Notes: generated by a model from the sequence alone, not told the origin. 64,000 nt of DNA from Hypericum androsaemum (GCA_963995505.1 OZ023182.1:7866707-7930706); one strand, 5' to 3'; numbered from the stretch's first letter, positions 12,782 through 24,110 are shown. Program-made: numbers and translations.

Positions 12782-13393
12782 CTAACGAAAACTAAGAGAC
12801 ATTAAAAATAAAATTGAAATTAAATTCCGGCGAATCTCTGGAGCATATAGCACGTCATGTAGAAGCAGGGTACGTCCTCCACGTAGGCTCAATCTGCATG
12901 TGCCTATGCCCTTGACTTCTACTCGTGCATTATTGCCTACATAGATAGATTTTGCACTGATCATGTTGGACAATTCCCGAAGATGCTTCTTTATTGTGTG
13001 ATCAGGACGCTTCTTGTAAGTGTCGAACCTTATGGTCAAAGCTCGCAGCTTTGAGGTGGAGATCTTCCCAAATTTCTCCTTAAGCGCATCCCATAGCTCC
13101 TTTACATTTTCGAAAGCGCGAAATTGCCTAGTGATATCATCCATCATAGCGCTCAATAAGATGAGACGAGCAGTAGAGTTCTTCTTCTTCCAAGCCAAGT
13201 AGGCGTCCTTGTCACGCCTATGCTGAGCAGTTGGGCCATCTTCAGGCTGGACCATAATAACATTAATGGTCTCAAGAACTTCCTGTTCTTCCAGGACATA
13301 CTGGATTTTCATGCTCCAGTAGTCATAATTATCGCCGTTGAGCTTCAAGTCCTTGTTGAGCTCGGCGATGATGGATTTGGAAGCAATCGACAT
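12782..13393 (-). pseudogene. RE1 gag relic fused to a protease remnant
   Basis: A 203-codon open frame begins with a copia gag N-terminus (LKLNGDNYDYWSMKIQYVL, UBN2-like, residues 15-35) and runs through the gag core to about residue 148. It then jumps directly into the C-terminal part of the aspartic protease (VGNNARVEVKGIG, LLHDVLYAPEIRRNLIS). The gag CCHC zinc knuckle and the protease DTGA active site that normally lie between are absent, so an internal deletion has fused the two. The frame is lost at FLMSLSFR just before the pol relic. Confidence 0.85.
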
Positions 13394-15440
13394 ATCTATA
13401 GGAAATTATAAAGAAATATTGTGTGTTAGGAATTTGTTCAGCAATACAATTAAGTTTACTACGCAGTTATAACTTTAAGCAATATAAAATTTTTAATTAC
13501 TCTCGGATGGAAGTAGGACACGGGCATGTTTCCCCTCACCTTCCGAGAATTAATTTCAAACTTTAAATGTTAAAGTCCTTTGCATAGTAAAACAAGTGGA
13601 TATTTCACGTGGTAACAATAACAATTAAACAAACGAATTTTATTCAATTGTAAACATGAATTGTCTTAACAAAAATAAATAACCACGGAAATACTTGAAG
13701 TTCTTAAAACACATAGTTCAAAAAACTTCCAACAAGACTGAAAATAAATAAAATCCACACATTCTTGCATCTCCTTATGAACTACAATAATATGCTCCAG
13801 AAGCACTTTCACATTATCTTTATATTCCCACCGGCTTATATGACGCTTCAGTATCTTGCTTCGCATTTGGTGCACTGCCACAAAACGCTCAAGCCTATTT
13901 AACACCAGTAGAGTTTAATATGCCATCTTGAACTTGCATATCATAATGCAAGTAAATCGGGTTAACTCTTAAGTAGTCCCAATAAGATTAAAAAACATAA
14001 TTTTTCAATCATAATGATGACAATATTGCATAAAGAATATTCACATTAGCTTTATTGCGTGATTTATAAGTCTTGTTATTTTCCATAATTTTTAGTGTCC
14101 AGACTTCAAAATTATGGAAAAATATTTTATGAACATATTCAAAAAATATTATGGCTTTAAAAAATTACCACATTAATTTTAGTAAAACTACCTTGTTAAA
14201 AGATTTCTTTAAAATCTTTTAAAATTTTATTATTTTGAATAAACCAAAAGTATATTCAATTAGGCCCAAAAATTTTCAAAATTAAAGGCCCATTAGACAT
14301 AGTCAACACGGGCTCGTTGACTTTTCTAAAATCTGATAAGAGTGGGCGAAATTGGGCCCGAGACATTGACTACAGGCTCATGGCCCACGTCCGACTTGGG
14401 AAGGCCCGCGTTGACCCAGTCAACGCAGGCAGCGGGCTGCGGACAGTAAGCCCGCTTCAAGATTTGGGAGGCCCGCGTTGACCCGGTCTGAATGGTCAAC
14501 GCGGGCAGCGGGCAGGTCGAGATAAAAGCCCGTAAGGAAGCCTTTTTGGCCCCCCTTTTTTTCAAAGATTATATCAATTAATCTCTTAGCCCGCAAAAAA
14601 TATTTTCTCTCGGCCGAAATCGAAATAATTTAACAGACCCATTTTCATCAAAATTCGGCCCAATTCGAATTTACCCTAAAATTCGTAATTGGGGTTTTCC
14701 TCAATTGGGAATTCGATCTCCTCCTTCTTCCAGAAGCTTGCCACCGGTGAGGATTTCTGGTAATTAGTCACCGGCGCTGGTGAGAAAAAATCCACCATCG
14801 GAGTACAGCCGCATGTGTACTTCTTTCCGGGACCCAGATCAATCGATCTTCTTCTTCATTCGTCGTCGTGAACATCTTCCTTGGTTGTGAACCGCATCGA
14901 TGCTCCAGGGAGTGTCCAAGTTCCGTCCGAATCCCGCTCGTCTTCGATCTGGGTTTTTCGTCCGACGGGTTTGGACGACCATATGAGGTCGTCGGTGAAC
15001 GGAGAGGGGAGGACCGTCGTCGGTCGGGGTCGGGAGTCGATTATCATCGACGATGGAGATTCGCTATCGTGGACAGCAGTATCGATTTGGAAAAAAACTC
15101 CCAATTGAAAATTAGGGTTCATCCCGATTTGGGGATTTTTGGGAAAAACATCAGTTTAATCTCACAGATCTTCACGCATTTCACACAAGGACGAAGTCCT
15201 TTTGTACGCTCAGAATACATAATTTCAGAACAATACGACAAGTCCAACGTGTGTGCATATAGGTACAAAAATGTGCTAACAAGCATAGGTTCAGCAAGTA
15301 CAGTTCAGTCTCTACACTATTTCCTTTTATTCACGTAAGGACGACAGTAGAGTTTTTCATGAACAATAAATCCGATTTTGACAGAAAACAACACAATCGA
15401 TTTTCTTTTTCAAAAAATGAATTTAACCAGAACAAACCTT
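13394..15440 (-). other. RE1 untranslated leader (about 2 kb)
   Basis: Sequence between the primer-binding site and gag. This is very long for a copia leader. It holds a GC-rich block at 14390-14520 with repeated GCCCGCGTTGACC units and a perfect hairpin, and an 88-codon sense-strand open frame (14856-15122) overlapped by an antisense frame (14868-15338). None matches a family I know. It may include captured sequence. Confidence 0.6.
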
Positions 15441-15459
15441 GTTATGGCTCTGATACCAA

Positions 15460-15933
15460 TGAAGGATTTCATGCATAAACTTAATTAATGCAAAACTATA
15501 ATATTTAATGAATACATCATTAAATTGAAATAACCATATTCAATTATTTACCTCTAGTAGCGCAGTCCGTTCTTCGAGAGGTATGTCACAAGGTCGAGGA
15601 AGGCTTGTCACTGGTCGAGGGAGGCTTGTCACTGGTCGTCCTCGCTCACGTACACGAAGCGGGGATCGGGTTTCACTGCCTAAAAGCCTTGAGAGTCTCC
15701 TAGAGAAAAAGTTACGCCTCTTTTTCTCTGGTGTCTGTGTGTCTCTCTCCCTCCCAGTAAAAACTCATATTCCGTATAAATAGAGAATTCTGGGAGGAGA
15801 AAATGGGTGGGAGAGTTATCACGTATAACAAACTCTCCTCATCCAAATCCCTTTCAAATTTAAATTAAAACTAAAAGATATCCAATATCTTTTATTTAAT
15901 TTAATAGGATAATCATGGGTGGATAATCCTTCA
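15460..15933 (-). repeat. RE1 5' LTR (474 bp) with an extra tandem block
   Basis: Same family as 8369-8783, but with additional sequence at about 15587-15640 made of repeated GGTCGAGG(A/G)AGGCTTGTCACT-like units that the other LTR lacks. Confidence 0.93.
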
Positions 15934-15938
15934 TTACA

Positions 15939-18239
15939 AAATACGAATCGCCTACTAAGTGATTAGTAGTATTTATGCATAGTTTTTATCACTAATAATA
16001 GCAATCTACGCATGTTGTTATATATCACATTTGATTTAATGACGACAGATTAATAAGACGATGAAATAGCTATAACCCGTAAAGGGTCATGAACAGTCGC
16101 ATAACCCAATATTAATCAACTTTAAATAGTCCACACAAAGGAAAGACAGTACCCAGCAAAGCCACAAATAACAGCAAATTTAATATTTGTTGGTGAAATT
16201 AATATTTAAAATTGATCATTATCGAACTCTTTTAATTGTGTGTCATTCATTAAGATTTGAAATAGCACCGTCTTCAAATATTCGAGTGTCCTCTCATTGG
16301 TTGTCCAACGAATCTAGCACGAAAAATTTAAGAAAGTTAGACCACGTCCACGAATTCTTCTACGGATTTTTTTATAGGTTCTTCTACTGATTATGTTATG
16401 TAAATATAATTTTAATGAGGTGACATAATGACAACAATATAGTTTTTCTTAGTATAATGAAGCTTAAGGTGCATGGCTAAGGATGAGTGAAGTGAACACC
16501 CGTCACGAGTGGTCGTCGAACCAGTGACAAACCGCCAGTTAAGCCACGTTGTCGGGTGAACGATAACGTCCAGTTGCAGCCATACGGTTTATTAGTTATT
16601 ACCTTTCACTGTAGGCCCCAACCACATACCCTAACAATCCTATATTTCTAGAAGATGTTATTTTTTTTTAAAGGCGTATTTGATGGATAGAGTATATAAT
16701 TTTAGAAATATATTCTGACTGTTACATATGTCAAATCATACTATATGATACGACCATACTAAAATATTTTCGAGATAATGCTCGAGTTTAATTCTATGTA
16801 TTTCCCTCTTAAAAGGAATATCTTGGATTGTTATTTTTAGGCTCTGGAATATCTGGTCAACTTTTAATAAGACGGTTTGTAATAAAGATTTAATGTCATC
16901 TTTGGAGTCATTAAGATAAAAGTCGTCCAAATTTTTGTTACATCCTCATGTAGCTATTCGGATCATTTTTATTCATAGATCTCCTACATGGTGTAATCAA
17001 TCTCGGTCTCGATGGTAATACAATTATCTGCTTATAAAAAAGGAACAACTTGGAATTTAAGGAAAAAGTGGGTTAGGACAACAAATTCAAGCAACCTTAA
17101 TCTAGATGAAATCGAAGGATTGGTGAGCCGTCTAATTACTAATTACAGTCTCGCGAATAATGATGAGAGTGATTACTATTTTATTGTTGGGCTTGTAGTG
17201 GTATCGTAGCTAAATGATCGCCCCTTCTTTTTGACTGGGAAACGATTAACTATTCTAACTTTGGGAAATTGCTTTCCTGAATTTGATGGACTGGATCAAT
17301 ACTGAATTCGAGATTAAGACAATCTTTGCTTTTTGAACAAGAAATAGAAAGATCGGATAGGAGAAGATAAGAATCTTGCTAGATCGGTAGTTGTGTTAGT
17401 CAACGTTGGATATAATGTTCCCGCTTAATATTCCTCCTTCATGCACTGTACCATCACAATACATATCTAAACACTTATTCGGTCAACTAATCAAAGTTTA
17501 AATTAAGATTTTAGGTTGAATCATTTTTTTTAAAAAAATTAGGCAAGTTGAGCTAAAATTCGAGGATTTGAACGGCTTTCTGCTTTATCCCTTCTAGATA
17601 AAGTTTTCCCATTTTTGCAAGTTGTGGAATTTATCCTACTGACTCGAAAAAACGAATCAAAAATCGTTATCATCTTATTAACAGAGTGTTGAATCATGTG
17701 TTATATTTAACTGAAAACCTGCAAGTCACGTGAGAGATCTGCAAGTGAGTCGGGAAAATGCGGATGTGATAATGTGACCGTTGGAAGCAGCAAGCAATGG
17801 AAGAGAGCGAAGGGGCCATAAATTGAGGCACCAGGGGGAGCCCACCCACCAGGCACTAAACATTCTCCTTAAGCATCCACACGTGGCATGCAGGTCATTA
17901 ACTGGGCCGGCATGGGCCCAATAACGTGCTGTGGTTTGGAAGTCAACGCAACTGGAAACCGGAATGTCCAAGGCAACTTGAGGGAGTGGCCCAAATGTTT
18001 TTGTTAATATCCACCTTCATTTGGGTTATGACTATTTTGTGGTTCTAAATTATTTGATAAGGTGACAGAGATTTTAACGACTTAGCAATACTCATCAACT
18101 CGGTTACGAACTGTTATATGTGTCATATTACGTTATTAATTGTATACGACATGTCACATCACTAATTTTATAGATTCGTATGAACAATGTAGACACCGCG
18201 ATAAGGTGACGCGTTCAGCAAGAGATCGATAGCCAACGT
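15939..18239. other. Intergenic, no gene supported
   Basis: AT-rich DNA with scattered short frames (16187-16390, 17012-17209, 17726-17971) that show no domain and no splice context. A GC-richer island at 17750-17960 contains a G-box-like CACGTGGC but no gene I can name. Confidence 0.45.
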
Positions 18240-18746
18240 TTGGAATCATTGACCAGAGAGTATTACGAGAAGGAAAATCAGATGACCGGGCTGCTGCTCC
18301 TGATAGAATTAACAGCAAGTTTGAAAGAGCTTGCATTCAAAAAACGAAATCAAACAGTTAAACTCTCAAAAACCAGAAACTACGGGGCATGGGCGCTAAC
18401 AATGAATTCCGACAATTATTATTATGTACCTGATTGGCAGGTGGAAGTTGCAGCTTTGGAGCTTAAGCAGGCACTTAGCTTATTCCCTAACTGTGGGGTT
18501 GGATACATTCCTAGAAGGGCGAATGAGGTGGCTAATTGGTTGGCGAGGCGATCCCGACCTGGTGATTTTGCGACCAATTGGCTTCAACATCCTCCCTTTG
18601 AACTCAGGAAACTTTTGTATCAGGATCTTCGGGTCCTTGGCTGTATTGTAGTAACAGCGGACCCTCGGGCCTTGGGTACTGATTTGCGCTTGTTTCAGGA
18701 CTTTCCGGTCCCTCCTTGTAACGACGGACCTACGAGTCTTTGGTAA
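18240..18746 (+). pseudogene. RNase H (RVT_3-like) tail of a non-LTR element
   Basis: The C-terminal two thirds of this open frame resembles the RNase H-like domain found at the end of plant non-LTR reverse transcriptases: EVAALELKQALSLF, then IPRRANEVANWLARRS, then TNWLQHPPFELRKLL. The first 60 or so codons do not fit and probably derive from unrelated sequence. No reverse transcriptase is present upstream, so this is a 5'-truncated relic. A host RNase H-like gene is less likely because the domain's N-terminal catalytic part is missing. Confidence 0.6.
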
Positions 18747-19202
18747 TGTCTTGGATGATTATTATATATGACGATGATCTTGATTTCTCAAAAAAATTTG
18801 CCACCATCCAACTCGAAAGTTCCTGCATCATGAACGACAAGCCAAAGTAAGTTAGCCTACGTGTTGTTCCTTAATCCTTCATCTGAAATAAGTTAGCCTA
18901 GTCCGTGTTTATGTTTAGTCAATTCAGTAAGTGGTCGGATATCAGCAATATCGGTTGTCCGGGAACTCATTTAACACTATTTCTGCATCTTGCATTCAAC
19001 TGCATCACAATTAAAACTCTTCATTTACAAGGTCTACAAATAGGTAAAAAATGAGTGACAAAGATAGGCTAGTGTTCTAAAACTTGTAAGAGTTAACTCA
19101 AAACTTGTACACATGAACACGGTATATAAGCTGTATACATGACAACTTCAGTCCTCTATAGCAAAAGCCACATCCCCTGCTGCGGGCGGGTATCAGCGAG
19201 TA
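18747..19202. other. 3' flank of the SD2-5-like gene
   Basis: Between the RNase H relic and the stop codon of the minus-strand receptor kinase. The part nearest 19202 is presumed 3' UTR. Nothing else is seen. Confidence 0.5.
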
Positions 19203-21668
19203 CTATCTAGGGCCTGATAGCCTCACTGCGGAGAGGTAGGCCTCGCTGTTATAATCTGATGCTGAGGGACCCGAGGAGGTGCCCTCTGAGCTCGTCGACT
19301 TGAAGAAACCGGAGTAGAGGCGAAAACCCAATGGCGAAGAAGTTGGCGGCTGAGGGACATGACAAAGACCTTCAAGCATTTGGACAACTTTGGACATTGA
19401 TGGTCTCAGAGTCATGTCTTCTTGTATGCACCACAATGCAACTTTAACAGCTGTCGAGACCCTTTCGTCTTCTTTCTTTAATTCCAGCTTTGTGTCGAGT
19501 ATCTCTCTCAGTTTCCCTTCCTCCATCATCTTAAAAGCATAAGATGGGAAATGAGATTTCTCGGATGACTCGTTGGGGTCGAAGTTCTTTCTTCCAGCTA
19601 TGATCTCAAGCAACAGCATGCCGTAGCTGTACACGTCACTCTTCTCCGATATGGCGTAATTGGTGATCCATTCTGGTGCAAGGTAGCCCCTAGTGCCTCT
19701 CATAGTGGTGAAGACATGGCTCTGCTCCCGCGTCATCAACTTAGCCAACCCGAAATCGGAGACCTTGGCAACAAAATGGTCGTCAAGAAGCACGTTTTCC
19801 GGCTTTATGTCGCAGTGTATGATTTTTACATCACAGTCCTCATGGAGATAGGCAAGTCCTTTAGCTGTACCTACTGCAATATTAAATCTTGTTTCCCAAT
19901 CCAAAAGCAGCTCTTGATTTTTCTTGAAGATCCACTTTTCTAGTGATCCATTGGCCATGAACTCATACGCAAGAAGGCGGTGAGCTCCTTCATTGCAGTA
20001 GCCTTTCAGCCTGACCAAGTGATGATGATGAATGCTGCCAATGGTGGTAACTTCAGCTCGGAACTCCTTCTTTCCCTGCCCAATTCCTTCCAGCTTCTTC
20101 ACGGCCAAGCGAGTTCCGTCCGGAAGACTACCTTGGTAAACAGATCCAAACCCTCCCTGCCCAAGCTTTATCGAGAAGTTATTAGTTGCAGTCTGGAGTT
20201 CCCTGTAACTAAAACGAATTGGCATCCCAGACAAACTCTCCAAGAAGTTGTCCTCCTCGGAAGACTCGTGGGGAGATTGTGGCGACCTTCTAGTTCGCCT
20301 GTAATACCGAAACGCAACCAAAAGCAGGCCACAAATAACAATCACAGTGGCAACAACTATGATTACTACAATGGGAAACCCTTTCCCATTACCTCCAGCG
20401 TTTTTGCCACCGCCTCCGTTGCTGGGAACTTTGACAAATGCCTTGACATTTGCACTGCCAGAGCTCTGGAAACCTCCTACATCATCAAACAAGAAGCAAT
20501 TGCCAGAACTGTTGTGGAAAAACACAGCAACACATGAGCAGTTTGTCTGGCACGAGGCCTTGCAACCTTGTAAATCGGTCTTTGAGAAAGGTGCAGCAAA
20601 TCCAAGTGCAAAGTAACCAAGGCCATCACCAGGACTCACTAGTTCTGTAGAACCATCACAGGAACTCGCGATGCCGGCTTGGCAGTTCGGGTAACCACTA
20701 AGTGCAGAGGGACACTGGCACCTATCGTTTTCCCCACAGATATAATAAGCACCACAAGGCTCGGGTCTACTGCAAGAATCTGCTGGTATTTTCGTTGGGG
20801 AGGCACCACCACCGTTCATCCCTCCATCATCCAGGTTGTAGAAAGAGACGAAGCCATTGCTTCCCAAAGCTGCAACCCAAGTAGCATTCTCATCGGTGTT
20901 ATCGGAGAACACAAATTGCCACAGCAAGACTTTGTTGGCGTCGTAGAACCTCCATGAATTTGCATTCATGGAGGCAATAGTGGCCTGCCCGCCGTCTTTG
21001 TTAATGGTCTTGCGGCTGTCCTTCTGCATTGACCAATAAGGCTGAGGAGTCGAAAAACCAGCAGAGAGAACCATATCACCCGACTTGATCTCTAGCGTAT
21101 AGGTCAAGTTACTCGGAGAAGGATCGCTAACAAGTTTCATGCCGTCCGTGAACTCCTGACTTGTTAAGAGTGTGTCAGTGGGATGGCTAAAACTCTGCCA
21201 AATCACCTCGTTGCCATCCCCAAGCAAGACCAAGTTCCCCGAATTCTGCAATTCTATTGCAGCAACCCCTTTACCACCCGTGTCCGTTGTCCAAACGGTG
21301 GTTGATCCCTTCCGCAAGGACGCATTGCCATCATCACCGAAGACGAATTTATCCGAGTTCGACACGGGAGACCCTCTATTAGCAGTCCATACGACCTGGC
21401 TGCTGCTCACGTGAACAACGCTCAACAGAAACAAGGTGGTATCATGTTGGGTGACCAAGAAGCCAAACCCGAAAACCGAGTTGTTGGACACAAGGAACAA
21501 CCCGTTCTTGTCGATCCAATTCATCTGTGACCCGTTGAAACCATGGCGAATCTGACCAGTACTCTGTAAACCGGCACTACATGGTTGAGGGAGTAGGAGG
21601 AGGAGAAGAGCCAACAAAGAAGCAGCCGCCACAGGAAGAATGGAGGAGACCCAGTAGTAGCCCATCAC
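19203..21668 (-). CDS. SD25: G-type lectin S-receptor-like Ser/Thr protein kinase, SD2-5 type
   Basis: A complete, intronless 821-residue receptor kinase, the usual length for this subfamily, acting at the plasma membrane. A hydrophobic signal peptide spans about residues 1-32. A bulb-type (mannose-binding) lectin domain follows, with its conserved QNSGNLVLL and WQSFSHPTDTLL at 141-168. A Cys-rich EGF-like stretch is at 302-329 and a PAN-like region at about 336-415. A single membrane helix (431-453) precedes a basic stop-transfer segment. The kinase has the glycine loop GQGGFGSV (503-510), Lys524, HCDIKPEN (618-625), DFG (638-640) and APE (664-666). HCD in place of HRD makes it a non-RD kinase, as in known SD2-5 proteins. 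The tail is Ser-rich. The ATG at 21668 fits the signal peptide. Orthology to Arabidopsis SD2-5 (At4g32300) is inferred from domain layout and overall sequence. Confidence 0.95.
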   Translation of the reverse strand: MMGYYWVSSILPVAAASLLALLLLLLPQPCSAGLQSTGQIRHGFNGSQMNWIDKNGLFLVSNNSVFGFGFLVTQHDTTLFLLSVVHVSSSQVVWTANRGSPVSNSDKFVFGDDGNASLRKGSTTVWTTDTGGKGVAAIELQNSGNLVLLGDGNEVIWQSFSHPTDTLLTSQEFTDGMKLVSDPSPSNLTYTLEIKSGDMVLSAGFSTPQPYWSMQKDSRKTINKDGGQATIASMNANSWRFYDANKVLLWQFVFSDNTDENATWVAALGSNGFVSFYNLDDGGMNGGGASPTKIPADSCSRPEPCGAYYICGENDRCQCPSALSGYPNCQAGIASSCDGSTELVSPGDGLGYFALGFAAPFSKTDLQGCKASCQTNCSCVAVFFHNSSGNCFLFDDVGGFQSSGSANVKAFVKVPSNGGGGKNAGGNGKGFPIVVIIVVATVIVICGLLLVAFRYYRRTRRSPQSPHESSEEDNFLESLSGMPIRFSYRELQTATNNFSIKLGQGGFGSVYQGSLPDGTRLAVKKLEGIGQGKKEFRAEVTTIGSIHHHHLVRLKGYCNEGAHRLLAYEFMANGSLEKWIFKKNQELLLDWETRFNIAVGTAKGLAYLHEDCDVKIIHCDIKPENVLLDDHFVAKVSDFGLAKLMTREQSHVFTTMRGTRGYLAPEWITNYAISEKSDVYSYGMLLLEIIAGRKNFDPNESSEKSHFPSYAFKMMEEGKLREILDTKLELKKEDERVSTAVKVALWCIQEDMTLRPSMSKVVQMLEGLCHVPQPPTSSPLGFRLYSGFFKSTSSEGTSSGPSASDYNSEAYLSAVRLSGPR

Positions 21669-21970
21669 AACCTACCAATTAAGCAGAATTGGCCAGGCAG
21701 AGATCATCCCAAATCAAACCCGAGACTACTAGATCATGGAAAGAAACAAACTTTAGGAATCCCAAGAAACAAACTTTAACCAAAAAGGAAGCTAAGCCAA
21801 CAATTGGATGATCAAAGAGGAAAGGAATTACCAACCCAGAAGAGCGGCAGCAAAGAAAAGCAATGAACTTGGCCTAATTAATTGGTACAAGTTTTAGAAA
21901 GTCTTTTCTATAGGTATAGCTGGCAAAAGGGTGACACATGTGGGAGTGAGTAAGCCCTTCTTCTCTTGCA
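21669..21970 (-). promoter_or_regulatory. Presumed 5' flank of the SD2-5-like gene
   Basis: This is the short region upstream of the start codon, before the first SINE. I see no decisive TATA box. A leader intron is possible but not demonstrable. Confidence 0.3.
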
Positions 21971-21986
21971 ATTAAGTAATGAGAAA

Positions 21987-22094
21987 ATATGGTCTCATGG
22001 ATACGGTGTCAGTCTTTAAACACGAAGTGGAAAGATCGAATCCCAACGACTGTCTAAAATTCAGAATTGTGTAAACAATTTATTCCAAAAAAAA
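21987..22094 (+). mobile_element. tRNA-derived SINE with 16-bp TSD
   Basis: A 108-bp insertion starts ATATGGTCTCATGG (box A-like), contains GATCGAATCCC (box B-like) about 50 bp further on, and ends in TTTATTCC plus a run of A. It lies between near-identical direct repeats, ATTAAGTAATGAGAAA (21971-21986) and ATTAAGTCATGAGAAA (22095-22110), with one mismatch. This is the structure of a short plant SINE. Confidence 0.75.
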
Positions 22095-22474
22095 ATTAAG
22101 TCATGAGAAATAAAAAAGGGGGGATTGGAAAGAGACAGCTAAGCTAAGGGTACAGAAACAGACAGAAAGCTCTTCTAACCTCATCCATTTGAGGGTTCTT
22201 CTTCAAGACAGACAGATCCGTTTAATCTCTTTGGCCCGAACCAAATCTCTGCCTGCACCAGTTAAAGCTTTGTGACATGGCTGAGGTGGGTTTTTTCTTC
22301 CGAAATTGTTAAATGGGTGGCAGTTGTTCAGCAACTGTCAAAACTTGCGAGGAGTAGCAAACTTGGGTTTTTGTTTACTTGGTTTTCTACAGCTACTTGT
22401 TTCCCTCGCTAGCGAAGCTTCTTTAACCTTTTCCTTTTTTTTAAATTCCATATAGCTAAAATGACACTACCATA

Positions 22475-22600
22475 CTAACGCAAGTGTGACTGGATAAAAA
22501 CGGATCTGTCCTTAAACTTGAACTGAGAAGAATCGAATTCTAATAACATCAAGATTTCGGAAATTTAGGCCAACCCACCTAAATTTTTTTTCGACCAAAA
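22475..22600 (+). mobile_element. Older SINE-like insertion with 17-bp TSD
   Basis: A 126-bp insertion has a diverged box A-like GTGACTGG, a box B-like AATCGAATTC, and a T-run followed by CGACC and an A-run at the end. It is flanked by AAAATGACACTACCATA (22458-22474) and AAAATGACACTAGCATA (22601-22617), one mismatch. It is related in layout to the SINE at 21987 but more diverged. Confidence 0.65.
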
Positions 22601-22617
22601 AAAATGACACTAGCATA

Positions 22618-23697
22618 TAGTCATCCCTTAAAACAGGTTCCATATAGCTAACAGGTTTTTATATCTTTTTAAATTTCATGTTACACGTAGTCAACAAATT
22701 CAAGTTTCTTACTTTGATTAAGTATTTTGTGATTTTTTATTCATTGATGTAATTATTTTCTCCAAGCATTCTTAATGCTAGTTAATGTATAACTACTGAT
22801 ACACTCAATTACTATATTCTTTTTCTAATATGATTATTCCATTTACAAAGTTTATAAATGAATTTTTTAAAATAATATGATATAATTTTATCTATCAAAT
22901 TTCAATTGCAAAACGTATAACAAATAATATTTCCAAAAACATATAATTGGTGTCAAATCTCTGTCGACGTCCGGTTTCCCTGGGAGAAAGGCAAACTCTT
23001 TCTTTTTTTAGAAATGGAAACGGTGTCTCGTCCCTGTACCTTCCTTTTGTCATTGTCCTTTAGGTTTAGAACAAATCTATTGCAAATAATATGTCAATAT
23101 TAGAGAAATACTTTTGCGTAAAATCTTGGAAGTGTTTGATTATGAATACAAAAGATCTACCGAACAAAATTACTCGATAAGAAGCTCGCTATCATGAATA
23201 TAAACCTATTTTGGCTAATAAGCATGCAATAATAATAAAAACCTAAAACAAATAACATAAAAAAAGGTTATGGTGGACACACAAGACCAAAGGTCTAGTA
23301 ATTATAGTATATTGATCCAAATAATAATAATATCACACAATTATATTCTTGGAACTGGGGAGTCAATTGATTTAATTGAACAAATACATAAATTAATTTG
23401 TTTTTTAAATAAGTAAAATTTATTAATAGTAAACACTAAATGCTTGACTCTTTTATGGTATAAAATGTAAAAAGCTACAGCCAAATATTGTAATTTGCTG
23501 AACTGGAGCTTCTGGAAGATAGTCATTTAATGGAGGTGGATGGGAGCCTGTCCTCTTTAAAGAAATGGCAATTATTATACAGTTCCATGTCTTCAATTTA
23601 TATATCTGCTAAAGTGACAGTTGGAGTAATTTAATGCCAAGTTTGACAAACTGGAGCGAAAATGGGGTCAATGCTTCATTGTCTTCAACTCTTCGTA
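22618..23697. other. Intergenic AT-rich stretch
   Basis: Nothing recognisable: low-complexity AT-rich DNA with one 61-codon frame lacking any domain. Confidence 0.5.
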
Positions 23698-24110
23698 GGG
23701 ATGGCGATGGATATGATAGGGTATAAGAGCTGGACTCATATTTTATCATCAATCTTCGAAAAATTTTATTATTAGATCCACACGCTTATCTTTAAAAATT
23801 GCAGGGTCTGCAGGGGTTCGATCTTTGAATTAAATACAAGATATTGCTAATAATTTAAACATAATTTGTAATATATATATATATAATTTAAATAAATTAT
23901 AAATTCAAGATATTTCATATGCACATAAATATTCAATAAAAATTTCAAAAAATAATGAAAAATAAAATTTTATAATTTAAGTTAAATAGTAAAAAATTTG
24001 TCCTTTCATGTTCTAAACAACTAAAAAAATAAAGAACAAGCTTCTAGGTTCCATTATTTTTGGAAGAAGATAGAAAGTCAAAATGTAAACAAAAATTCAG
24101 ATTTAGTTGT
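23698..24110 (+). mobile_element. Truncated hAT-like element (TAGGGATGGC family)
   Basis: It starts TAGGGATGGCGATGG and then follows the element at 25065-25777: GGGTCTGCAGGG, an AAATAAATT-rich middle, and the AGCTTCTAGG segment. The right terminus cannot be found, so the copy is truncated or decayed. It contains a short (TA)n tract at 23873-23884. Confidence 0.55.

Larger units (their letters stand above)
8369..15933 (-). mobile_element. RE1: decayed Ty1/copia LTR retrotransposon
   Basis: A 7.56 kb element in minus orientation with both LTRs and a perfect 5-bp target duplication TTACA (8364-8368 and 15934-15938). The LTR ends read TGAAGGAT and ATCCTTCA, with the left copy mutated to CGAAGAAT. 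Next to the right (5') LTR, the minus strand reads TTGGTATCAGAGCCATAAC (15441-15459), a primer-binding site for initiator Met-tRNA. Next to the left (3') LTR lies the polypurine tract GAGTGGGAGA (8784-8793). Domain order (gag, protease remnant, integrase, reverse transcriptase, RNase H) is that of copia. Stops, frameshifts and a gag-protease deletion make it non-autonomous. The two LTRs differ by roughly 5 percent plus one insertion, so it is not recent. Confidence 0.95.

Noticed and set aside
17726..17971. 81-codon minus-strand ORF in a GC-richer island
   Set aside because: No domain, no splice context, and the composition looks like translated non-coding DNA.
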